A stretch of DNA of 64,000 nt from Rosa chinensis (taxonomy: Eukaryota; Streptophyta; Magnoliopsida; Rosales; Rosaceae): positions 372,001-436,000 of the forward strand of contig NW_020126816.1 in NCBI RefSeq assembly GCF_002994745.2, read 5' to 3'. A program made the translations under genes and the position numbers. This document shows positions 49,053 through 59,574 of this stretch, piece by piece. How positions within the stretch are numbered: position 1 is the first letter of the stretch; each line of letters begins with the position of its first letter. The notes under the pieces were generated by a model, which saw nothing but the letters and a program-made list of their open reading frames with translations, was not told the DNA's origin and ran no database searches.

Positions 49053-50577
49053 CCCCACTCTCAAGGGTACTGACTAAGGTATCCTCATGCATAATGTCAA
49101 ACATTTTCTGCGCAAGTTCATCCAAAATATCAGTAGAAAAGCAATCATGAACCTCTAGGGGATACCTCATGGCTTCAAAAATGTTAAAGCCAATAATGTC
49201 ACCATCGAACTCCATTGTAAGTGAACCTTCATACACATCAATCTTCGTCCTAGCTGTCCTTAAGAAAGGACGTCCCAAAAGCAATGGAGTTGAACTTACA
49301 GGGGAGTCCTCCATTTCCAACACATAGAAATCAGCTGGGAAGATAAGATGGTTAACCTGTACAAGCACATCCTCCAACAAACCTCTAGGGTATGCATTGG
49401 ATCTGTCAGCTAACTGAATGATAACGTTGTCAGATTTAAGTTCCCCTAGACCTAGGGTTTCATAAACAGAGTAGGGCATAACATTAACAGATGCACCTAG
49501 GTCTAGCATGGCATTCTTAAATCTGGAGTTACCAATAGTACAAGGAATAGTACAGCTTCCAGGATCCTTACACTTTGGAGGAATCTTCCTCTGAATCAGG
49601 GCAGAGACATTCTCACTTACCTTTACCACCTCCTTTTCACGGTTTACTCTCCTAGTAGTGCAAAGCTCTTTGAGGAACTTGGCATACTTAGGGACTTGCT
49701 TGATGGCCTCTAGGAGGGGTAAGTTTACTTGCACCTTCTTGAAAGTTTCCAAGATAGCTTGGTCACTTTCATCCTTCTTAGATTGGGCGAACCTGCGTGG
49801 GAAGGGCATGCAAGAAGAAGAAGGGTTAGCAATAACCGAATTTGTTAAGTTAGAATTACTACCTGATACTTCCGGTTTTGCCTTTAACGGTGAGGACGCC
49901 CTTGTCTCTTCCTTGGACGTTGCAGGGTCCTTCTCAAGACCCAACTTGGTGGGGTCTTGGTCTTTCTCAATTTCTATGCTCACTTGGGCCTTCTTGGGTT
50001 GCTTTGGTTGATCCACAAATGGTCTTCCACTCCTTGTAGTAACAACTGATGCATTCTCCACATTAGGGTTAGGTATTGTATTACTAGGGAGCTTGCCAGT
50101 CTCGTGGATCTTGCTCATGAAATCCACAACTTGACCCATTTGCTTCTTGAGCTCTGCAATGTCCTTGGTGTGGGTCTGTTGTCCTTGAATCAAAGCCTGT
50201 GTAGAGTTTGTCAAGGCTTGGGTAGAACTAGTCAAGGCCTCCAACGTCTTGTCATAGTGAGACATTGAAGATCCTGAATTTTGTTGAGGAGGAGGCATGT
50301 AAGGCCTTTGAAAAGATGACCCTTGGAATGAAGGCCCTTGTGGACGTTGGAAATTCCCTCCAAGAGGATTCTGAACGTTATCATTGTTGGTCCACTTGAA
50401 GTTGGGATGGTCCCTCCATCCTGGGTTGTAAGTATTGGAGTACGGGTCATGTCTAGGGCGTTGAGGTCCTCCTTGATATCCTCCTTGATATCCTCCAATA
50501 GCATTTGCAGATTCCCAACCTCCATTTTCATTAAGTTGGGGGCACTGATCTGTAACATGCCCTTGCATAGAGCACAC
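49053..50577 (-). pseudogene. gag-pol: D gag-pol fragment: CCHC knuckle to protease
   Basis: An open frame of about 508 codons, cut on the right by C2 inside the CCHC knuckle (it resumes at 'VCSMQGHVTDQC') and on the left by B just after 'EDTLVSTLESGVG'. It includes the Gln/Pro-rich Gag tail, 'VVTTRSGRPFVDQP', and the protease with DLGAS and '[17 protein letters not shown]'. It is closest to E. Compared with E, about 1.5 kb of pol is missing between this fragment and 12551-14105, namely the protease-RT linker, all of RT and early RNase H. Confidence 0.88.
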
Positions 50578-52320
50578 TGATGCGGCTGAAATAGCCTCAC
50601 AATTTAACCCTGCAAAATGTAGTTGTCAGTATAGGATAAGCAGGGATCGTTCAGTCCGGGGATTGTAGGGTACACCTACACAAAAAGGTCAATTAACAAA
50701 TAAAAGAATAAAATGGGGGTTTTGGAATTTGGTTTCTAATCTACTAAAAATTAAAACAAAGCAAATAAAACTATATACAATGATCGACTTCCCTAACCTA
50801 GACCAATACCACTCGGAAATTACTAAGTGTAAAAACAGAAAATTCATTTCAACATGATACAAAAATGTGCCCACCTTAAATGCCTAGATAAGAGCTCAAA
50901 TGAAAAGCCTCAGTGGATCAATCCACTTATCTGATTCATTCTAATGTAGGCTTGAATCGGAAAAGTCCTTACCAAGCCTAATACTACTAATTTTTGAAAA
51001 CACTCAGCGTAATTCTCTTAACTAGTAGTATTATCTAACCCTCGAATCAACTCACACGTGCAAATTAACCATTAGACATAGAATTTAACACGTAATTTCC
51101 AGAATCGTTTAACCATTGAACATAGTTTTTACCACTTTTTAGAACTAATTGCTACTTGTTTAACTCAGCGCCTTAACAAATAACAATTACTCTTGGCAAA
51201 TTAAGAAAACACACAAGAACTCTCACCATTATTCTAGCATGCAAACTTATTAACCTAACTCTGAAAATTACCTAAACACGTAAAAGGGCACAAGATTGTA
51301 ACACACATCATAAAAGAATTCTCGAAATTAACTCAATAATAAACTGAAAATCTCAAAAATATTAATAAAAATATTCTGAAAATTCCATGTCTCCAATTAC
51401 ACAACTCGCAAATTGAAACACACAAAACCGAAACAAAAATTATAAGTAGAGTCATAGTTACACTTTGAAGCTTTCCTCAGCGGCTTAGCAACAAGGTGAT
51501 GAACTTGTCTCTACTATGGTGGTGGAGCGTCCTTGACTCAGCGCCTTAGAGCTTTGTAGATTGATGGATGGATGGTGGTCACGGTCTTGTAAGATATGGA
51601 GGTTTGAGGAGTGAATTGGGTAGTCTTGGAATGATCTTGGCTGGGAAGTGATCTTGGCTGGGAAGTGATGCCAATTCAGTTCTGGACGTTGCCTATTTAT
51701 AGGGGAGCATTGGTTGGCTTTCCCAACTGAAACGTCTTCTTTATGGCCTTAACTCCTCTCATAATGGGGCAATTCCTTTAATTTCCAAGCTGAAACGTCT
51801 TTCTCTTATTTATTTTTCCAGCTGAAACATCTTTTTCTTTTATTCCTCAACTGAAAAGATCTTTTCTCCTTTATTTCCCAACTGAAAACGTCTTTCTCTT
51901 ATTTATTTTCCAGCTGAAACGTCTTTCTCTTTTATTCCTCAACTGAAAACATCTTTTCTCCTTTATTTCCCTTCTTCATTGCATGGTCAAATATCTTAAT
52001 GCTTTATTTTATGACTCCATCATTGCTGTTTCCAAGAGTTCAACCAGGCAACGTTTCCTACAACAAGCAGGAGAATATCAGAATTTTCTAGAGAAAATAA
52101 AGAGAAATTAAAATGTAAAGACCGCAAAAATAGTTGACAGTTAGGAATCCTGATCCAGCTAGGATTTTTCATGAATTTTACTTTTTCCGCCTATTTCACT
52201 CCAAACACTCAACAAGACTTTCAAAATGACTTAATGACTAAAAACACAAAACTTAAGGGAGAAACAAGGCTAAAATGGGGCACATATTCAATAATATCGT
52301 CACACTTTTTGCTCCTATCA
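50578..52320 (-). repeat. C2 3' LTR
   Basis: 1,743 bp, TGATAGGAGC to CCGCATCA on the minus strand. The U3 array at about 51725-51965 has about seven units. It is clearly diverged from the C1 LTRs and closer to the solo LTRs. Confidence 0.94.
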
Positions 52321-52334
52321 ACTACCCCACACTT
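52321..52334 (-). other. C2 polypurine tract
   Basis: Minus-strand AAGTGTGGGGTAGT next to the LTR. Internal copies of AAGTGTGGGGTGGG lie near 53217-53230 and 53931-53944. Confidence 0.83.
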
Positions 52335-54200
52335 AGCTTTTGCTAGTCCCTTAGCAAAAAAAAATACAAAACAAAACAACGACTCAACAAAAAAAAAAAA
52401 AAACAAGTAAATGACTCTACTTCCCCTAACTGTTGTCTCAGAGACTCCAAACTCATGGCTTTCACGTTAAACACTTAATCAAAATTGCATAGATAATTCC
52501 ATGGTTAATAAACCTGTGACATTCATATGACTAAGCAAGATATGGAGAACTTAAGTTATACAGTGAATGATAGCATGTTTCGAACAAGTCCAATCCAAAC
52601 TCACAGGGCATACTCTCGATTTTTCTCTCAGAAATGGCTATGCTTAAAAGCTTCACTCTCAAGTATATGCAAGAGAATAAATTGTAAGGCAACAAACAGC
52701 TTGCATATTTCATCAATAAATGCATTTTGTGAAGAATTATTAAAGACCTCATGAAATGACTAAGTGCACAAATGGACCTAAACCATAAGCTCGACTGCGT
52801 ACCTGACTCCACTAACCAAAGACTGCCCATCTCAAGGATCAAGTTAGCACTTAAAACAGGTTGTAATGGGGCTAAGCTAGGGTTCTCGAAATGAAGATTA
52901 AGGATACAAAAATCCTAAGGACCTAGCAGAGCACATAAGGACCACCTTATGTCATCATTTTTGTAGACCAAATATCATTGTTTTAGGCCAAACCTTCACT
53001 CTAACCAACATGGGAATGGACAAAGGCATAATTTTCAACTTTGAGCCTTCTACAAATTTGAAAGTCCAAAACCACACTTCAACAATTTCCCAAGAGTTTT
53101 CTTTTCAATTTTTCTTCTATTTTGCCGCTTTTCTTTCTTTCTTTTTCATTTTCATTTTCTTTCATTTTTTTTTTTACGGCAAATTTTTTTTTTCTCTTCT
53201 TTTTTTCTTGGATTTTCCCCACCCCACACTTGTCTTTCATCGTCACCCCTACATACTATATCATGCTCTACTAAGTCCCTAAGACAAGGGTAGAGATATC
53301 CTGTACTAAGCTCATGGTAGGGTAGTGAGGGTGATGAAACAAAGGTTTTCAACATAGGCTCAAAGGGGTTCATTCTAAGGAGTCCCACGACGGGCACAAT
53401 TGGGGACACATGCTTGTTTGGCTATGGTGGTTACCCTAATGCCTTCTATCCTATCCAGGATCAGTGCATATTATGGCATACAAGTTTTGACAGTCACAAC
53501 AGCCGAGTTCTAGTACTCTCTAGTCCATTAAAATCTATGGCACATGATCATTGGATTTCAAAGAATGATGAGGTTTTGCAAATACAGCCATGAAATTCTA
53601 GAATTATCAATTAAGCACTCAAAAAGAAAGTATTTTAGCTCAACAGCTCAGTTAGGGTCAAATGAATCAGACTTAATCCTAGCATGCTTAATGAACCAAG
53701 TTACAATCCTATCTCAAATCTTCATACAAGCATCACAACGTCGATTAACCACAGAATTCAATTAAGTCCTATTTCGATTGTGAAAACCTTCAGCCATGAA
53801 TTCAGAGACATGTTCATCCTAGACGTTAGGAGCATCCTAAGACTCAAACAAACAAAAAGACTCTAAAACCAACATTTTTTAAATATTTTTTTTTTTGAAA
53901 CTGAAAAAATTCTGAAAATAAAGGTGTAAACCCACCCCACACTTAGAATCTACATTGTCCTCAATGTAGGCAAAAAAATATGGTATATAGACCCTAAATA
54001 TGGGGGGGCTACGAAAATAAGAGAAGGGTAAAACAAACAAACAAACAAACAAAGACACAAGTACAATTCAACCTAAGAAAGTGAAGGGATAGAAATGTCA
54101 AACTCTCGTTGATGGCTCCTTCACAGCTTCGGTTGAAATGGGTTGCCTCCCATGCAGCGCTTAATATTTATAGTCCTTCAGCCTGGACTCTTCTCCTTGT
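52335..54200 (-). other. C2 3' non-coding region
   Basis: No credible gene, and nearly identical to C1 2253-4104. Contains a pyrimidine-rich tract at about 53101-53220. No env-like frame. Confidence 0.85.
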
Positions 54201-55103
54201 TCACACGTCATGGGGTGCCTCCTGGAGGGGTATCTCTTCCAATGTGTGCCCCACCAAGGACTCATAGTAGGGCTTGAGACGATGCCCATTTACCTTGAAC
54301 TCCTTCCCCGTCTTCTCACTCTTGATCTCTACAGCACCATGAGCAAACACATTTGAAACTATAAATGGGCCAACCCAACGAGAACGTAGTTTACCCGGGA
54401 ATAGCTTAAGTCTGGAATGGAATAACAGAACTTTCTGGCCCACTTGGAAGCTTTTTCCGCGAATCATTTTGTCATGGTAGGCCTTTGTCTTCTCCTTGTA
54501 GATCCATGAAGCATCGTAGGCCTCATTCCTTATCTCCTCAAGCTCATTTAGCTGTAGCTTCCTATGTAGGCCCGCTTCATCATAATCCATGTTGAACTTC
54601 TGGACAGCCCACCAAGCCTTGTGCTCTAGCTCCACTGGAAGGTGGCATGCCTTTCCGTAGGCCAACCTAAAGGGAGACATCCCAATAGGCGTCTTGTAGG
54701 CCGTTCTGTAGGCCCACAACGCATCATCCAATCTCTGGCTCCAATCCTTCCTTGTCGGGCCCACTGTCTTCTCAAGTATCCTCTTGATCTCCCTGTTGGA
54801 TACCTCTGCTTGGCCACTGGTCTGAGGGTGGTAGGGCGTGGACACCTTATGGGTTACCCCATACTTCTTCAGCAAAGCCTCGATTGTACGGTTACAAAAG
54901 TGAGAACCTCCATCACTGATTAGCACACGTGGCACTCCAAACCTGGAAAATATGTTAGTTTTCAAGAAACCTGCAACCACTTTTGAATCGTTAGTCCTGG
55001 TGGCTTTTGCTTCCACCCACTTTGATACATAGTCCACAGCCAATAGTATATATAAACAACCATTAGACGAGGGAAATGGGCCCATAAAGTCAATGCCCCA
55101 AAC
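54201..55103 (-). pseudogene. pol: C2 pol fragment: integrase core and C-terminus
   Basis: About 300 codons, open from the E junction to the TGA at 54201-54203. It begins at '[10 protein letters not shown]', so the first catalytic aspartate is just inside. 'LISDGGSHF' and '[16 protein letters not shown]' give the other two residues, and a GPF segment and a short acidic tail follow. It is about as far from B as from D/E, so it represents a third Pol subfamily. It is cut off from its upstream part by E. Confidence 0.9.
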
Positions 55104-56243
55104 TGATACGCTTTAAGCAAGCGTATAATTTAACCCTTTAAATATCATTAGTAGTATAAGCAAATAGGGATCGTTCTATTCCGGGGATTGAGGGTACACC
55201 TGTCAATGTAGGACAATATAAACAATTAAAATAAAACAAAGTATAATATTTACACAATATAAACACAATTTACGAATTAGGGGGGTTTTAGGTTTTGGTT
55301 TTCGAAAATTAAAAGAAAGAATAAAACTAAGTATAAACAAAAACACAAATACAAGAATGATATGTAAGAAACAAAGATTAAAACCGATTTCATGATTAAA
55401 TTCGAATACAAACCTACATTGTTCTTCCAAGTCATGTGAAAGGAGTTGATCATGTGAAACATTCGAAAGCAAACGATTTCCCATATTTTACTTTTCAATG
55501 CTAATTAATCTAAGTGAAAGCACATAGACTAATCCTATCAAGCATGTAATCAAACCCTAGAAAGCTAGTCAATCATACATGTTCAACGCAAGAAGTTCAA
55601 GGAAAGGCTATCAACTCAAGTGCACAACTTAGTATGAATAAGTTCACCTAATTGCTATCCTCTTCAATTGAATTCGATTTTTGTCCAAAACCTTTACTAC
55701 TTTGATTCAAGTTTACACAAAACGAAAAGTCGATTTCATGTTCTTAAACCTAGCACCAATTATATCAAAACCCTAAGTGTTTCGAACCACATAAGATTAA
55801 AATACAAAAGTTATCTATAAAGCAAACTCAATCGAACAATCACACATAAGCAACTTTGGAATCACAACATAGAAATCGAAAATCCTTAATCAATCATAAA
55901 TTTTCAGAATATAAACCTTGTTCAAACATAAACGTTAACTAGAACAACTTCCAACGAAATCAAACAAGGAGAATCAAAAGTGATTACAAGAAAGAAGGTT
56001 GAATTACACCGTGAATGGAGAGATGGATGAATAACTCGAATGATGAACTAATGAAACTCGAAAGCAAGCTTCAAAGTACACGGCTTCAAGGTGGAATGGA
56101 TGATGATGCTCACGGCCTAAGCTTGCTTCTTCCTTCCTTGCTTGAAAACGCCAAAAGTTGCACTAGAGAATGGAGAGAGCTTCCGCGTGTAGAGAGAATT
56201 TTCTGAATTGTAAAGTGGTTTTTGGAGACGTCTAGGGTGAGTG

Positions 56244-56251
56244 TATATATA
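56244..56251 (-). promoter_or_regulatory. Putative TATA box in E 3' LTR
   Basis: Minus-strand TATATATA in the context CCCTATATATACAC, at the place equivalent to the A2 and A3 boxes. Confidence 0.55.
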
Positions 56252-57116
56252 GGGAACGGCATGTCTTGGCTTCCAAGCCGTGAGTTTTCTGATTTATTTA
56301 CCAAGGAATTAAATTAATAATTCCACATGCCTTCCACCAATGAGAAATTGCCAAGTAAGCCCTAGTGTGTCATCCAACCAATCATAAAACTCCAAGGAGA
56401 TACCCTAATATATTCTTGCCGAAATTCCTTGAATATTTTCTGATTTTCTTCTTGATATTTCGGCCAAAACATGCTTAGGGTTTCTAGGAATGAACCTAGA
56501 CGCAATTTGGTCTCTTTCTTGATTTCTTTCCTTAAACTCCACCCTAGAAAATCTCTTGCGTAATCTTTGATTCTTCCCTTGATTTTTCACGCCACTTTTG
56601 CCTCCTCCTTTTGATTTTCACGGCAATGCAACCCTAGGGTTTCCTCCATGCGTCACAAACCCTAATTCCATGGGCTTTTGATGGGCCTTGATCCATTTTG
56701 CCGAAAATCCATAGAGTTCTTGGGCCTCGTTGCTTCAACTTCAAGTCTTCTCATCTTCCAACGCAAAACTCATTATTTTTCCATTTCTTTTTCATGGTTG
56801 CGTTGGAAACTTGCTCGGGAAGCCTTCCTCCATTTCGCAGGGTTTCCTAGTTGGATTAGGAAAGCTTATTTCTTCATTTCTGCTCAAATGTGTGGGCCAA
56901 TTTCTCTCAAGTTCGTTCGTCTTGACGTTCGCAAGCTCCTCTTTCCATTCGTGCGTTCATTTCCACTTTTTAGCTCGGAGGTCCTGAAAATAGAAATTAA
57001 TATGAAAAATGGAAACTTACCTAATTTGAAAAATAGAAACTTTCTAAAAATGAGAAATGGAAAGTTTCTAAAAATGAAAAATAGAAACTTACTAAAAATG
57101 AAAAATAGAAACTTTC

Positions 57117-57176
57117 CAGAAATGAGAAATGAGAAATGAGAAATGAGAAATGAGAAATGAAAAATGAGAAATGAAG
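57117..57176 (-). repeat. 7-bp tandem repeat in E LTR U3
   Basis: Six or more near-perfect units of 'gagaaat' within the longer degenerate 'gaaactttc' array; not seen in the A and D LTRs. Confidence 0.85.
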
Positions 57177-57316
57177 ACAAAAATGGAAACTTTCTACAAT
57201 AAGGAACTTTCCCAATCAAAGAATGGAAACTTTCCCAAACAGGGATTTTTCAAGGAAATGGCGCAGAAAAATGTAGGGAAATGCAGTTAAAACGTCGCAT
57301 TAAAATGCTCCTATCA

Positions 57317-57331
57317 AATTCCCCCACACTT
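57317..57331 (-). other. E polypurine tract
   Basis: Minus-strand AAGTGTGGGGGAATT next to the LTR. Internal copies at 58281-58291 and 59323-59333. Confidence 0.86.
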
Positions 57332-59574
57332 AGCTTTTGCTAGTCCCTTAGCAAAATCACAACACAAACACGACTACGACTCAACAAAAATTAAAGACTC
57401 GACACATAAAAGACTCTATTGCCCTTTAACTATTTGTCTCAGCAATCTCTTACTTTCATAACACCAAGATTAGCACTTCACCAAGAATCAATGTTTAGGC
57501 ATTCGAGAGTTAATTAAAACACATAAGCTACATATACACAAGTAGGACTTGGTTGGAACAATGGTGATGGTTTCTGTTAAGCATGTTTCAAACAAGTATG
57601 ATTCAAATCCTCACAAAGTATATCCACTCTTTCTTCTCTCAGATTATGGCAATGCTTAAAAGCTTATACACTCAAGTATATGTGAAAGATAGCAAGTGTA
57701 TCACATATTGCAAGAAACGAAAGCACATGTATAAATTTCTTTTAAAGATCTCATGAAGGATATCAACTACTTGCACAGATGGACCCAAGCCATAGGTTCA
57801 ACTCTTGTAACTCATCTCCACATCAAGGGCTGTCCCATCTTAAGGATCAAGAAGGTCTTATCAAAGGTTGTAATGGGGCCATGGCTCAAGGTTTTAAAGA
57901 AACGAAGGGTAAGGAATTTAACAAAGTGTTCTAAAAACCTAGCAGAGCTCCTGCAAATGTAGAGAGACTTCTAGAAATCCACCAAGTCTGCAAAAACGTC
58001 ACTATCCCATGGGGGCGTTATAAAGGGGCCTAATGTCTTCATGTTGGGCCCAAACTTCACTCTAAACTTCCTTTGGTTACTAATGAGTTGGACAAAGGCC
58101 AAATTTTTCTGTAATGGGCCTTCAAATCAAAGTAAACTCCAAACTCACCAAGTATGGGGGACTAAAATCCATAGATATTTCATCTTTTTCTTTCTTTTTG
58201 TTTTCTAGCCGTACACTTTTTCTTTTTCACTTTCTTTTTCTCGGCTTTTTCATACATTTTTTCTCTTATGGACAAGTCTACCCCCACACTTGAGCTTTCA
58301 CCCCTTCTTATTCTTCATTATGGACGCCAAAAATCTTCAAGTAAAGTCTCAGTTTAGCTCCACTAAGTTCTTAGAACAAAGGGTAGGGTTATAGCTATAC
58401 TAAGTTTTAGGTTAAAGATTTTTAAGGGTGATGAAAGAAAAGGCTTAACGTAGGCTCAAAGGGGTTTATCTAGGGGAGTCCCACGACGGGCACAATTAAG
58501 GACACAGGTTCATTTGGCAATGGTGGTGATCCTAGGGTGCCTCTATCCTTTCCAGAATCAGGGCCATGTATTGATATAACGTCTCAACAAGCACAAGAGT
58601 GAATTCTAGCATTCTCTAGTCCATCAAACTTAATCTATGGCAAGTAGTCAATCAAATGAAAGAATAATGAGATTATCAAAACATCGCCAAGAAAATAAGA
58701 ATATATTTTCAATTATCACTCCAATAAAAAGGGACATGGGCTCAATTATCTCACATGGGTCTATATGAATCAAAACTCATCTTAACATGCTCATATTCTG
58801 TACCAAAGTCACGAAATCCATATCCACTACAAGGCACACATTTTTCATATATCTCAATTAACCAAAGAATACCATTTTAAAGTCATCTCAATTTTGTGAT
58901 TCTCTTTTAGTCGTAATTTCAGAGATATAGAATCATCCTAGACAGTTGAAAGGGCATCCTAAGACTCAAAACAAAATAACAAAAGATAAGGACTCAATAG
59001 ACGTTAACTAAGGACTAGGGTTATTTCCTTTCTCCTTTCGGTAACTCCTTTGGGATGTGACCAGGTAAGGAAGGGAACGATTTTGGCGGAGCTCAGCTCA
59101 CTTGTTTAGCGAGGGACGAGACCCTTTGCTAGCACTTCTCGTATCCAAACCAAACCTAGACATCACACCTTAATAGATGCGCCTACGATGAAGAAATTAT
59201 TTCACCCAAAACATGACTCAATGACTCCATAAAGCAACGAAATTTTGTTGATTTTTTTGACATTTTTCGATTTTTTTGTATTTTTCAATATATATGACTC
59301 AAGACAAAAGTGTAAATTCCTTCCCCCACACTTAAATATTGCATTGTCCTCAATGTAATCAATCATAAGCATGCAATGAACAAATAAGCATAAAGGATAG
59401 AGATTTACGAAAATGTCTACTAAGTTCAAAAAAGAAAATATGAAAAGAAAGAGAAATAGGGAAGGAGAAATCAAATCTGCGTGTGTAGACTCCTTCACAG
59501 CTACTTCTGAATTGGGTTGCCTCCCAAGCAGCGCTTAATGTTTATAGTCTTTCAGCCTAGACTTGTACCTCCAA
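57332..59574 (-). other. E 3' non-coding region
   Basis: 2.2 kb without a credible gene, colinear with A1, A2, A3 and D except for the extra ~150-bp module at 59030-59190. No env-like frame is present although many Athila elements carry one here. Confidence 0.83.
59030..59190 (-). repeat. Leader/3' shared module, E 3' copy
   Basis: Aligns with 35690-35850 and 45590-45750. The flanking E sequence ('cctaagactcaaaac' and 'tgacatttttc') is contiguous in D and A2, so E has gained the module or they have lost it. Confidence 0.75.

Larger units (their letters stand above)
8274..50577 (-). mobile_element. D: Athila-type element, broken by B and C2
   Basis: This minus-strand element has its 3' LTR at 8274-10568. 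Its interior continues through 14105, resumes after B at 49053, and is cut again by C2 at 50577/50578; the rest of gag, leader and 5' LTR lie beyond the window. Reverse transcriptase and the first part of RNase H are absent between the two visible halves. Its proteins and LTR are closest to E. The left flank tttag (8269-8273) should be the TSD. Confidence 0.8.
50578..55103 (-). mobile_element. C2: C-family element, left part, broken by E
   Basis: The minus-strand 3' LTR (50578-52320), polypurine tract, 3' non-coding region and end of pol are visible before E interrupts it at 55103/55104. The rest lies right of the window. The left flank cacac (50573-50577) should be the TSD. Unlike C1 it retains integrase sequence, so it is a candidate for the coding C-family type. 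Confidence 0.88.
55104..57316 (-). repeat. E 3' LTR
   Basis: 2,213 bp, TGATAGGAGC to GCGTATCA on the minus strand. The U5 end forms an 8-bp hairpin (55106-55113 with 55119-55126). U3 carries the short repeat array at about 56985-57245. Confidence 0.94.

Noticed and set aside
54642..54923. 93-aa plus frame opposite the C2 integrase, and similar frames opposite other pol regions
   Set aside because: Antisense shadows of conserved coding sequence.
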